Below are positions 11,231 through 23,170 of a DNA stretch of 64,000 nucleotides, in pieces. Source of the DNA: Micropterus salmoides. Lineage: Eukaryota; Chordata; Actinopteri; Centrarchiformes; Centrarchidae. The stretch lies in NCBI RefSeq assembly GCF_014851395.1, contig NW_024041150.1:34731585-34795584 (forward strand). Reading direction: 5' to 3'. The notes under the pieces are model-generated. The model saw nothing but the letters and a program-made list of their open reading frames with translations. It was not told where the DNA came from and did not search any database. A program made the translations under genes and the position numbers. Every line of letters begins with the position of its first letter. Positions within the stretch are counted from its first letter, which is position 1.

Positions 11231-13616
11231 CGCTTACAAAGAGAATTTGTGTTATGAGCAAAGCTGCTGTGGAAATGAAGTATTTTGAATGTTGAATCTG
11301 TTGTTGGGAATCTGGTATTGAAAGTCAGAAAAATTGCTGAATCTGTTGTTTTTGTATCTAAAATGTACCTTGTTCCTCTATCCTCTAAAGATTGTACTGT
11401 TCCTGTAGATGTAATATTTTTCTAGATTAAGTGCTCCAAACTGCATAACAAGACTGTTTGTGTGTGTGTTCTTTCTGTGTTTCTGGTAGCTTGCAGCCTC
11501 AACGACGTGTCCTTACAGAACCTCTCAAAGTTGAACTGTTTTCATCTGTGTGTTTGTGACGTCCCCATACCAACCCCAAGAGCGCTAATTCATCTCTTTG
11601 GTGTGTACATATACACAAACCCTCCTGTGTGTGTGCGCGGACATGTGATAGCTAGAATATCACACTGCCAGAGAGTCTGTGTTGTTTCTTTTGTGTGTGT
11701 GTGTGGCTGTCTTAAGTGCATGAGGAAGGTTAAGTGTCACTGTTTGAGTGTCAGGCTTATGGTGGACTGGAAAGACCCAGTTGTGTGTGGGAGTGGGGGT
11801 TGTTGTGGTGGGTTATGGGAGTGTGTGTTTTATGATGCATGGTCCCGGATGACGGCTGAGGGGTTAAGGTTCGACAGGTTGGCGTTTCTTCAGAGTCGGG
11901 GGTTTGGTGTGGCGCTGCTGGGCTCCTTTACTAAGGATTCTGGGTAGCGGAGCTTTGATGTGGTTGACAGCTCAGAGTCTGTAGTGAGCGGCTCGTTTTC
12001 ACAGATTAAGTAAGATTTGAATGGTATTACAGGAGCTTAAGGTGGTAAGAACATATTTGATGTAAAACACTGGATTTCCCCAAAGAAGACCTTTCAATCA
12101 AACGTTGTGGGCGGCACAGCGACGTCTATTTTCTTTGAAATTTTCTGGTAATGAAGTTCCTTTTCTTTGTCTTTTTTCATCCTTGGCGGCTAACACTTGT
12201 TATGTTTACTACTCAGCTTCTCTTCTCTTGATTCAGTTGCATTTTCTGGCTTTTAACTCCTGCTGCTGCGGACCAAGCAAAATAGCCATTCAAGTCGGCC
12301 TCTTAGTGTTGAAAACTGTTTTAATAGGCTCATAAAATGCACGAGCATGCATGTTTGAAAAGCCGACAACATAAAAAAAATTTATATTGAACACTAAATG
12401 TTCCTTTCTTCATAGGTTCGTTCTCAATTTACCCTCTTAAAATAGAAATTTAGCATAAAATTACAGTTTTTGAGGGCGTTTATCATGACACTTAGGATAA
12501 CATATGATGCATTCAACATGTTAGTGTGCCCTCCTGAATGTGTACACGTGTCTGTGTGTGTTCAATGCAAGCAAAAACAAGTATCGCTAAAAAAAAGTAT
12601 CGCTAGATTTCTTGGCACCTGTTCAAGAAAGAGGAGGGAGACTTTTTAATTTGACTTTAAAATATTTAGTCTCATCCTGGGCTAGCAAAAATATACGAGT
12701 GAGCAGACCCACCAGAAAGTGGCCGCAGCACATTTTAAATAATCACTGAAAATATTCTGGATTCAAAACAAACACGAGAAACCGCTGAGTCAGTTGAATG
12801 TTTAGATATATAGGTTTGTATATAAGTGGAGGAATGCTTATGAGTGCTTGAATTGTTTTTAATAAACGTCAAGTGGACACAATATGGCAATGCAGAAGGG
12901 ACAGTGCTGCTTCTTAAATGGGAAAATTTTCTGGTTCCTTTACCCCTCTATGACAGTTAACTGAATATCTTAGGGTTGCTGACAAAATAAGACATTTGAA
13001 TTATTTTTTAGTAATAAAAATGACTAAAACATACTGGCTATAGTAACATGTATATTAGATTGTACTCTGCATGGAATAATGGAAATATACATGACTTTTG
13101 TTTGTTTTGATGTCGGCATCAGACACATTTGCAGACACATCAGGGTCGTAAAAAAGAAAAAGACTGTCCTGAAACACTGATGTCACACATGATGGATGTT
13201 GATGAGAAGGAAAACAGAATTGGAGAAATAAAAGGCGAAGATGAAATGTAAAGGATGAAGTTTGTGTGTTTTGAAGATCCCGCGAGAGATCAGCCAGTTG
13301 AGCTGCTGTGTGGGGGGCCGCAGGTCCGTCTCGATGAAGAGTGTCTGTCCAAACTCTGTGCAAAAACACGGAGAAGCAGAGAAAGAGAGAGAGAGAGAGA
13401 GAGATGACTTATGTTCACAAGCAAGTGAGGGTTTACTCACATGTGGGAGTTTTTCCATGTGACTGCACCACAGGACGTTTTTATGGTTTCATGTTTGAAA
13501 CTCAGGATGTTACTCGTTAATAGGTGCTTGATTTGTCAGTGTTGGGATTTTAACTGATCAGAAATCTAACATGCAAAGTTGGTGAGACATCATTTATCCA
13601 CCTCTGTGGTGTTGGT

Positions 13617-13875
13617 TTTCTTTCTCCTCCCTTTTGGTTTAGTTTTTCCTTTCATTTCTTTACCACTGTCCTCTTCTTCTCCTTCCTTTCCTTTCCTCTA
13701 ATGTCCTCTTCTAATCTTTCATTTACTTTTCTTTCCTTTTTTCTTGTCTCCTCTCCTTCCTTTTCCATCATTTCCTCCCCTCTTCTTTCAAATCCTTTTC
13801 TCAAGTCTTTTTCTTTCCTCTCTTTCCCTTTTTTTCCCCTCTCTTTCGTGTTCTCTCCTCTCCTCCGTTGCCCCT
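13617..13875. repeat. pyrimidine-rich tract
   Basis: About 260 bp almost entirely C and T on the + strand (TTTCTTTCTCCTCCC, CTCTCCTTCCTTTTCC). The Ser/Phe/Pro-rich frames over it are low-complexity artefacts. Confidence 0.85.
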
Positions 13876-14427
13876 TTTGGGATTGAATTTAATCCAACTG
13901 TGCCAGTGACGGGGGGTCTCTCCACTTTTCTAAGGGGGCCTCAAAGCTGCAGCTTCACCCAGAAAGGGCTTCTCTGTCTGGGGCATCATTGTCTTGTTTG
14001 CTCCCTTGAATGATCCATGGAAAGGCCGTTTAAGGACAACACAACCTGCTTGCAACATCAGGGAGTAATGGAGCTAGACGCCATTATACATGCAAACACA
14101 AGCACACACACACACACAACTAGCTGTTGGTGCTTTTGGTGTGAGCGTGGGAGCTTTTTTCTTTTTCCATCTCTGCCGCTCCCCTCCTCCCGCCCTGATA
14201 AAGAAGGCCTTGTGTGAGCGTGTGTGTGAGGAAGGGAAGAGAACCACACATGTCTCAGGCTGGAGGGCAGAGGTTGATGGAGGGTGTGTGTGCTCCTGAG
14301 AGCTTATAAGAGAGCTTATTTCTCGTGCATGCATATGTGCATCTCACTGTTCTCCTAAAATGGTGAAAAGCAGCTCTTAGCGTGGAGGTAATTCGGAGGT
14401 AAAACGTGCCTTGCTTAACCTGGTGAG

Positions 14428-14648
14428 CAGTGGTTCTCAAAGTTCTTCTGTCACGCCCCCCTTCAGAAGCCACAAAAGGTTAATACCCAACCCCCTCCCC
14501 ACAAAAGTGGATTTCATTTGAAATGATAAACAAGATTCAGGTTGCGAAACAGCTAGCATCAGAGCGCTTTTGTTGGTTTATGTCACCACATAGATCCGCT
14601 GAACATCCACACCCTCCCTGAAGTGGCCCCCCAATTTGAGAACCGCTG
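14428..14648. mobile_element. small hAT/Charlie-like MITE
   Basis: The left end CAGTGGTTCTCAAAG and right end ATTTGAGAACCGCTG are inverted repeats of the CAGTGGTTCTCAA type known from Charlie-group hAT elements. The element is 221 bp with a C-rich interior. Flanks CTGGTGAG and TTGTAGAG match at 5 of 8 positions, consistent with an old target duplication. Confidence 0.75.
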
Positions 14649-16826
14649 TTGTAGAGTCACACGTAGAATTGAACCACTAAATCTGGTAGTGACAGCTGTT
14701 GTTAGTTAGGTAGTTAGTAGGCTTGGACATTCATTCATACCTTCCTGACATTTCACCGGGTTATATATGGTATACAACAGTGTTTGTGTAAAAAAGCAGC
14801 GAGCCGGCGGCAGTAGAGAGAGTTGGAAGAGTTTCCTTTTTTCGATGCTCTAAATGGCTCCTTTTCCCTTTTGACAATGTTGTTGAACTCTGCTTATGAA
14901 CCTACAAAGTACTTGTTAGTGTCTCGGGGGAACAAGATCAGAGAGCCACATCATCATCATGATCATTGTCAGAGGACAATCTAAGCAACACCTCTGTTCT
15001 TATATCCTCGATTCTAATAATAAAATGCTACTAAAATGTTCAGTAAATAAAGAATGAGAAACTTCTAGGTGCCTCCAGTACTTTTGGGACCTACGGAGGG
15101 AATTGAATGCCATCCCCCTGGAACTGGTGGTGCCTTGTTCTTCCCATGCACAAGTTGAGTTAATGCAGTAATTCTTGCATTCACGGCCCTTGACCTCATT
15201 CTGGAGAGTAGGTCAGACACTGAGTGAGTCAGACTTGAGCGTGACTATAAGCAGCTCTCTACCAACGGTGGAAATTAAGGTGAACTCAAACACAATCCAA
15301 ACAGGAAGTTTGGAAGAAACACGGGCTCTACCTTCAGAGCTGCAAAAAAAGAAATGCAGCTCCTGAGCCATATTTCCATGTTCAAACTGCTGTTTCCGAA
15401 TTTCATTTGGAAAATCATGTTCTGGAGCTGAACAGTGGCAGTGCAGACAATAACAGGAGCTTCTCCCCCTCCCTCTCCCCGGGGTCTTTGTCCTGGGGGG
15501 CCACACGGGGCCGATGGGGGTTCCTGCAGGGTCTCGCAGCATGTGTTGACCTGTCAGGTTGATGGCTCAATTAAGGGCCCGGACACACCAAGCTGACAGT
15601 CAGGAGTTGGATGCTGTTGAGCACTTTCAGTGATCTGCTTAATGTTTCTTATCTCTCCTGGAGTCTCCTGGATAATATAACGACCTACAGGTTTACGCTT
15701 TGGGTCATGGCTCTAAATACCACAATACCATGAGCCTTAGGCGCTGCTGCTATGGAGGAGAAGCCTCTCAGTGGCATGAATGAAAGCTGTAATTGTCGCA
15801 CTGATCTGAAATGGACCCAGAGTAGAAACTTTTCAGCACAGACGTTTTGACACGTCACAGCAGATGTAATTAATGAAGTTAATACGTTTTAAGCTTTGTG
15901 ATGTGCAGTTTCGTGCCCACAGTGCACCTCGGAGCCGTAGTTAATGTCTCACATTGATGTCTTTATGTACAGAGGCTTGTACTTTTAACAAAGATCTATC
16001 CATCGATCTATGTATCGATCGCTGCTCTTCATCTTTTGCACTGAAGATTCAACTGGGAGATATTTACATCCATTTAAGTCAGGCTGAAGATGGAAGTATT
16101 TCAAATACAAGGATGCTACTTTGTGCAAGGATTATTACATTTCATGATATTTTCTTTCATCCCAACTGGTCATTTTTTCTTTCCGTGTCTGACGCTTTGT
16201 AATGCACACACAAAAAAATTTCAGGTTTCTGCACAGAACCAGTTACAACCCAGTTACATAAGTGCATGTAAACACAGTGATTATGGGTCTGCACACGCTT
16301 GAGGCGGGTTTGATTGATGTTTTAAAACACCACAAGCGGATAAAATAATAAATCAATCGTGCTGGATTAAGCAATTTGAATTACTCATTTACAGCAAATC
16401 TGTCACCTGAACGGAGCCGCTTTGTGTCTTTTACATTTTAAATGTTTATAACCTCTTTAAAAAGTATTCAGTCAGGCCATTTATGAGGCCCAAACAATTT
16501 AACTAGCGGGGCAAATATACTGTAGTTTAACCACCTCAGACCAGGCAAGATTTATTGCTTCTTGTTTGTGTCATTTTAATGACTGAAAAATGTTCTTTTA
16601 ACCGCTGTTGTGAACATAACGGCAAGTTGGCATGGCGTCCCTCTGCATGGGCATCACATGCAGCTGAGTTATGATATTTAAGCTTGTTTCGTTCAAACGT
16701 ATGACACATTAATTCCGATCTTTGAGTGTAAACACTTTTCCGAGACCTGCATAGATCCTCTTGTTTTCTCTGGATGTCTTCATGTAGACAAATGCGAACC
16801 ATTTTCCTTCCCTTTATTTCTCGCCA

Positions 16827-16851
16827 GTGTGTGTGTGTGTGTGTGTGTGTT
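16827..16851. repeat. (GT)n microsatellite
   Basis: GT run of about 25 bp. Confidence 0.9.
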
Positions 16852-17503
16852 GTACAAATGTGTACATGTGTGTTAATGCAGATTTAAATTGTTGTATATC
16901 TTCACAGGCTCAGGAATGACACAGCTTTTCCCAAACGGTGCTCACTGCCAGCGTTTTTGAACATCTTTTCTTGTGTGTGTGAGTGTGTGTTACTCATGTT
17001 GTGGGGACATAAATCTGTTTACATAGTCACACTTTATGGGGACAAAACACACGTCCCCGTAACGTAAATCTTTCAATTGTAGGGTGAAGCCTTGGTTTAA
17101 GGTCAGGATTTGGGGCAGGCAAATAGTGGTTATGGTCAGGATTAGGGTAAGTCTTTAGGTAATCAATATAAGTCAATGTAATGTCCTCTGAAGTGATGGA
17201 AACAGGACTGTGTGTGTGTGTGTGTCTAACATTGCAAGGCAGTGCCTAAACGTGTGTGTGTGTAAAACCGTGAACAGTGTGTGTATACACGCGCACACAC
17301 TGATGTGTACTGTATAGAAACTTGGCTGATGCCTGTTGTTTATTGAAGTGCAGATGTTTGCTGTGTTAATCATCTGTGTCAGAACTGCACACACACAGAC
17401 ACACACTCTGCTGCAGGATTGTTTTGTACCCCACTGTTAATGCTCTTCAGGCTGCAGCTGATGGTTTTGACTTTAGATAAAGAGGCCGTTGTTCAATGCA
17501 GTT

Positions 17504-17619
17504 GGTGTGTGTGTGTGTGTGTGTGTGTGTCAGGTGATAGCTTGGTGATGACAACCTGTGACCAGCATGGGGATTCCCCACTATATTTGTTTTCTCCAAA
17601 GCACAATGACAGACACCGT

Positions 17620-17658
<39 letters not shown>

Positions 17659-17708
17659 CTGAGGCCATGAAATCACCCCTCACATCTAAAAATAAAAGGG
17701 TGTGTCTG

Positions 17709-17752
<44 letters not shown>
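17504..17752. repeat. cluster of three long GT/CA microsatellites
   Basis: A (GT)n run at 17504-17530, a (CA)n run at 17621-17656 and a (GT)n run at 17712-17752 lie within 250 bp. The CA run and the following GT run can pair with each other as a hairpin of roughly 36 bp with a 55-nt loop. Repeat-encoded Cys/Val and His/Thr frames here are artefacts. Confidence 0.95.
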
Positions 17753-17754
<2 letters not shown>

Positions 17755-18254
17755 ACAGAGGCATCATTCTTCTCCGTCTCCCCAGTGCCTCGGGAGACCT
17801 CACCCTGTCTGGACATCCCACAGCAGCATAGGAGCGCACACACACACACACACACCCTGCACAGGCATGTAGGTCAGACAGCAGAGTGAAACTGAACGAA
17901 ACTGTTTGGAAACTGACACATAAATGTCAGTTTCCAAAAATGAAAGAACCCTGTGGAGACAAATAATCAATCATTATTGATAAACTGGCTTCAGTACAGT
18001 TGTTTTCTTCCTCGGCTTCAGAAACTTAATATCTGGAACTGCTCTGTTTTCTGGCAGTTTGAGCTTTTTTATTTATGACTGTTCAGTTTTTGAATGATGG
18101 CAAATGTAAAAAGGCTCAGACTCTTTGTTACACAATGGTTTCTTTACCCAATACTAAAAACTGAACCGCATTAATATCTCATTGTTCACCGTTTTTAGCC
18201 ATTTTAGAGGTGTGTTTTCATGTTTAGTACAACAGGTAAAGTAGCGTGATTAGT

Positions 18255-18690
18255 TGTCAAATGATACGGGTTTTTCACTGGCCAATGTTGATATAAAATG
18301 CGATATCAGAACAGAGACAAGTCGTGTATAATTTATTATTCCTGCAGAGTAAAATCTAATATGTTATCTTAGGTAGTAACGTGTTGTTTTAGAAGGACTT
18401 TTTATTAATGAATGAATTGCATGAGGTTCTGCTGTAGATATCAGAACGTGCCTTGTGTTAAGAGAGAGTGAGGTACAGTTTGTCAGAAGTGACGTCATAC
18501 AATATACAAACAATATACATTGTTACACTGAGTCTACAGTGTAACAATGTATATTTAATGCTGACCGGAATTGGTGTTTGATTAGATCAGCTGTCATTTA
18601 GGATGATATATTTGCCTCATGAGTGCTGGTATCAGCCAGTGCTGATTATCTCAAAATGCCAGATATCAACATACTGTGATAGTATCGCAT
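18255..18690. mobile_element. probable DNA-element remnant around an inverted repeat
   Basis: The left part has GGCCAATGTTGATATAAAATGCGATATCAG, given here as two words, GGCCAATGTTGATATAAAAT and GCGATATCAG. The right part has CCAGATATCAACATACTGTG and ATAGTATCGCAT, which read as loosely inverted ends. The interior holds the perfect 19-bp palindrome described separately. The family is not identified and the ends are approximate. Confidence 0.45.
18512..18555. repeat. 19-bp perfect inverted repeat, 6-nt loop
   Basis: AATATACATTGTTACACTG (18512-18530), loop AGTCTA, then the exact complement CAGTGTAACAATGTATATT (18537-18555). A shorter direct copy of AATATACA occurs just before it, at 18501. Confidence 0.9.
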
Positions 18691-19099
18691 AATGAATTGA
18701 ATAGTCTATAAATTAATTAGGCGATCATCATAAAATTAATTCACAAGAATTGTCAGTCAGGGGTTTATCAAGCAAAATCCTCAAACACACTCTGGTTCCT
18801 GCTTCTCAAATGTCAGTATTTCTTAAATTGATTATGCAAAACAAGACATTTGACCCCCCCCTCTTTTTTTTTAAATGATTCATTGATTAACTGGGGGAAA
18901 TTGACGGATGAACAGACAATGAAAACAATAGTTGCAGCTCGTATCATGAGGCACGCTGAGTTCTCCAGTCCCATTTACGAAGTACTACCACGACATCTTC
19001 GGCTACTCCTAACTCTAATCCTGCTAACATTGATGTCACACTGAGTCGCACCTTGTGGAAACCTCTGTCTTTTGTCTTGTCTCTCCCTGTGCTGTACGT

Positions 19100-19485
19100 A
19101 CAGCGAACCAAATAATATTGGTCCTGATGCCTATCTGCCGATGCAGAGTAGCGAACCGATACTAGTGTAAAATTAAAAAGCTGTGTTCCTCACTGTAAAG
19201 AAGAGACTGGATGTCATTATTTTATGTGTAAGGCAACATCAGGCTTGATCAACCGTGAAATACTTCCAAACTGCTGATCCCTTGATTTTTGCTCCCTCCA
19301 TGCTATGTCAGCTCTCCAAGCAAAATGTTCGGGTCTGCCGGCGCACTGCTGTGTCATCACTTAGTAAGTGATTGAATTGATTAAATCGTCCCCAATGATC
19401 AGCCTCCTTGTCACCCGATCCAGCTATTAGAGTCAGTATCAGGCTGACATCCGATATCATTGGTCTGATTGGTCCGTCCCTGTCT
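19100..19485. mobile_element. interspersed DNA-element copy (pair with 34007-34195)
   Basis: Shares the words TTCCTCACTGTAAAGAAGAG, ACTGG, CAGCCTCCTTGTCACC and GAGTCAGTATCAGGCTGACA, then TCCGATATCATTGG, with the segment at 34007-34195 in the same order and orientation. The ends resemble GGTCC/GATACTGA-type fish hAT fragments. No coding capacity. Confidence 0.6.
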
Positions 19486-19679
19486 TAAAATAGTCTTGAT
19501 GGTGACATTGTTCGGTGTGTAAGCAAGCTGTAAAGGGCTGAAAATGGAAAAGTATGATGTTAACCTGCAGCAACTAACAGCTTCCTGTGGCAAGAAATGA
19601 GCTTTGGTTAATGACTTCATCTCCCACACACACACAACTGCTCGCTCTGCCTATAATAAACTCTTATTATATGTATATA

Positions 19680-20218
19680 AAACCCTCTTGTCCCTTTTCA
19701 CCTCATCTCCTACCTTTCCTTCCTCCTTTTACTTTTTTGTTCTTCTCTTTCTGGGTCTCTTTTTCTTCCACTCTGCCTTCCCTTTGTGCTCATCATCTTC
19801 TACCTCTTTCTCTGTTCGTCCTTTTCTCTCTCTATCCTCATCAGCTTCCCTTACTCCCTTATGTTTTTGTCATTTACTTGTTTCTTTTAGTTTGGCACTT
19901 CATCCTTGTTTTCTTTCCCTCAGCCCATTTTCTCTTCATCGTCATCACCCTCCCTTCTTCCTTTTACTCCTTTCCTTTGTTTCCTCCTCCCTTCATTCTC
20001 ATGTGCCTTTTTTACCCACCCTTCCTCCCTCCTCATACTTTCCATCTGCTTTTCCTCACCTTCCTCCGTCCCCTCCCTTCCTTTTTGTCTCTCTCCCTGC
20101 CCTTCCTCACTTCATCCTCCTTTTCCTCTTTAGGCTACTCCCCTCATCTTCATCACCTTCCCCTTCTCCCGTCCTTTTTCCCTTCCTCTTCTCTTCCGTC
20201 CCTTCTTCCCTCTGTTAG
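19680..20218. repeat. 540-bp pyrimidine-rich tract
   Basis: A strongly C+T-biased stretch on the + strand built from TTCCTTCCTCC, CTCCCTTCTTCC and similar words. It produces long open frames in two registers (Phe/Ser/Pro/Leu-rich). These are explained by lack of purines, since stop codons need A or G, and not by a gene. Confidence 0.9.
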
Positions 20219-20596
20219 TCAAGGGAAAATGACGGATTACTTTTTGAGCTTAATGGTACACTGATAGTTTTAGCAGAGCTGAGGTTTTTAACTGTGTGTG
20301 TGTGTGTGTTTTAGTTTTCCACTAGCGCTGTTTATTTCATGTGTTACATTTCTGGATAACGAGAGGTCATTTTATCGCTGTGTATTTTAGTTGCTTAACC
20401 ATCCATATTGTGTGTGGGAACAATTTATGCATGTGTGTGTTTGTGTGAACAGTGATCCTTATTGTAAGCAGTGTTAAACATTTCCCCACTGAAGTCATTT
20501 CTGCCTCTAGTTTGTTTTCATAATGAAAATCTCATTAGACACAAATGAACATAAACACTTTGTCAAAAGCATTCAACAATAATGCCAGAGGCTCTT

Positions 20597-20623
<27 letters not shown>
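20597..20623. repeat. (GT)n microsatellite
   Basis: GT run of about 27 bp, shortly before the LINE remnant. Confidence 0.9.
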
Positions 20624-20627
<4 letters not shown>

Positions 20628-20654
20628 GCTTAATTTTCACAGGACATAATAATA

Positions 20655-21325
20655 ATATATATAATAATAATCCTTATTTGTAGAGCACTTTTCAAAAACA
20701 AGTCACAAAGTGCTTTAACAAGTGTAAAGAATAATACAAAAAAAACAACATGAGCATGAAAAATTAATATAAAATTAGTAAAATACAATAAAATAAAAGG
20801 GATAAAATAAAGTCAAATAAGATCGGGAAAAGCTCTCCTATAAAAGTATGTTTTAAGAAGGGACTTAAAAGAGTTCACCGACTCAGCCGACCTGATTTCC
20901 TCGGGCAGGCTGTTCCAGAGCCTCGGGGCCCTGACAGCAAACGCTCTGTCCCCTTTAGTTTTCAGTCGAGACTCTGGAACAGACAGCAGACCTCTGCCCG
21001 AGGATCTCAAGGTACGTGCTGGTGTGTCAAAGGTCAGAAATATAACAAGGCGAGAGGCCATGAAGAGCTTTAAAAGTGATCAATAGAATTTTAAAGTCAA
21101 TTCTAAAACATACTGGGAGCCAGTGTAATGAAGCTAAAATAGGAGTAATGTGGTCATATTTCTTTGTTCTGGTTAAAAGCCTGGCAGCTGAGTTCTGGAC
21201 AGTCTGGAGTCGATCAGTAGATTTTTGGGTTAAACAGGTGAAAAGGCTGTTGCAATAATCCAGGCGTGATGAGATGAAGGCGTGTAAAATGGTCTCGGTG
21301 TCCTTAAAATAATACATAGACAAAA
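20655..21325 (-). pseudogene. 5'-truncated L2-type LINE, reverse transcriptase C-terminal end
   Basis: On the minus strand two overlapping frames encode the end of a LINE ORF2. 21323-21027 gives SRLDYCNSLF, LQTVQNSAARLLTRTKKYDH, ITPILASLHWLPV and FKALHGLSPCYISDL. 21061-20813 gives RTLRSSGRGLLSVPESR, GDRAFAVRAPRLWNSLPEEI and SFKSLLKTYFYRRAF. These are hallmarks of the post-RT region of the L2/CR1 group. The two halves are in different frames, so there is a frameshift at about 21027-21061, and most of the RT and the endonuclease are missing. The 3' end is toward 20655, with an AT-rich simple repeat (ATAATAATA) next to it. It lies antisense in the shroom4 intron and is a dead copy. Confidence 0.88.
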
Positions 21326-22974
21326 CAAAGACAAGACATAATCAACAATCCTTTCATAGGTGGAAACACAACAACAAGATATGCCTAAGTCATGGCCGTT
21401 GATCATTATACCACTACAGTGATCCAATCAGATCGCCTGATTTGAGCTACACTAACTGTAGCAATAATACTTGTGTTTGTTTCTGCGTTTCCAGATACTA
21501 AGTCTCATTTAAACTGACCAGAAAGAAACTGAAAAATGTATTGTATCAGCATGATCCCAGTAGGAGCGTGATATATCATATCTTTATTTAAAATGACTGG
21601 AATAAATCTTACTGTGATTTCACAAAATAAAAATAATATCATGATATTTGTGATAATGCAGCAAGTCTACGTGATGACCACTGTATGTACAGCAGCAACG
21701 CTAAATGGCTCAAAGCAAAAGTAACATGGCTGCGGACTCCACTGTGGGACTCTCACAGAAAAAGAGACAATAAATCACGTGATCTCCAAGATGAGATGCG
21801 TCGTGATCTGTCTAATTCAGCCCAGGATGCAGTTATTGATTGACTGTGAGATAAATAATCAGAGCAGAACGTACTAATCAAGGTAAAATGCTCAATTTTA
21901 GCCAGATTTTGGCTAAAACAGTTCATAAAGTTCAATTAAAGTTTTATATTGATCATTTTCAGGTATTTTATTGCCAGCCACTATGTCTTAATTGCATTGC
22001 AATTAATATTGGAGTATCTTGGATCTTGTGTGTTCTTTGGTATAACAGGACACAGCATTGTGCATTGTTAACTAAGTTTAGGCTCAAACCCCCTTTTTGT
22101 TCCACATCCTGAGCCTGTATGGCTGTATATTAAAGCCAGTTAATATTAGAGAAAAGAACGAAAGAGGAAGGATTAATAGATTAGTCTTAATTTTAACAAC
22201 AAAGTCAGATATCCAGAAACTCTAGGTTTTGAAGTGGATCCCAGTCTACCTAAACTGGTTTAACAAATGTCAACAGAAGCCACATATGAAACAGTTTGGC
22301 TTTCACAAAAACAGACCTGACATCAGACAACATCAAAACCAAACGTTTGGGATAAAGTTGCCCAGTTCAAATGCGGTCGCCTGCTCCGGGGTTTTCCGTG
22401 TTTGGAGTGGTATTACAGCAGGATCAAATTTTAAAATATTAACCTTTGAAGCCAGAATTCGTGACAGCATTAGGCCCAAGAGAACATGGCCGAAAGCACA
22501 AGTTATTATATAAAAGGTCTCGATTTATGTTTGGGTTGGCACACATGGCAAAGTTCCCTGCTGTGTGTCTGTAAAATCCTAAAACTGTGAAATCAGACCT
22601 GTTTCCATGACATGCACTGCTTTGATTTTTACAGCAGCAGAAAGAGAATGAATGAGTGATGGAGAGAGGGACAAGTCTGCTCTTGATTTTCACACTGTGT
22701 AATCAGGAATTTGTTCCTTTATATAAGCCCCTGAAGCATCTTTAAACAGCATTTATACTGGGGTTAATGCCATGAATTCACCTGGTTTTGATATCTGAAG
22801 GGAAGTGTAATACCACCTAATTCTAACCTGCCCTGTGACTCCTGAAACATCCGGAGAAAAAATAGGACCTGACCTGCTACACTTTCTCTAGAGTGTAAAA
22901 TGTGGAGTAAAAGTCTGGTAATCACAGTAAACAATCTAGCCTTCTCCTAATGGCAGGGCTCCAGGCTAACTTTT

Positions 22975-23170
22975 AGCATTGGTTGCACTGGTGTGCCTAT
23001 ATTTTTCATAGCACCTTTAGCTCCATAGCAGTATATCCGCAGCAGTGGAACATAGAAACCCCACCGCCAACTAGCGTTTTGGCGACGTAACCGCAGAACA
23101 ACACAGACACCAACGTGTGAGGGCACGTGGGTTGCCAACGCCATAGGTATCGGTGTCAAGTCACCGTAGG
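22975..23170. repeat. interspersed repeat piece shared with 31739-32257
   Basis: Contains GAAACCCCACCGCCAACTAG, CGTTTTGGCG and GACACCAACGTGTG. These match the words GAAACCCCACCGCCATTTAG, CATTTTGGTG and GACACCAACGTGTG at 32147-32207 in the same order. It is probably a fragment of the TAA-flanked Harbinger-like family. Confidence 0.65.

Noticed and set aside
11462..11947. 161-codon frame rich in Cys and Val
   Set aside because: Built largely on GT-repeat-like sequence; no domain recognised and no splice or promoter context.
17447..17851. 134-codon minus-strand frame with His/Thr and Cys/Val runs
   Set aside because: The runs are direct translations of the CA/GT microsatellites.
19587..20264. 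Open frames of 225 and 204 codons on the + strand
   Set aside because: They lie on a pyrimidine-rich tract where stop codons are rare by composition. The translations are Ser/Phe/Pro/Leu low complexity and both overlapping registers are open, so this is not a gene.
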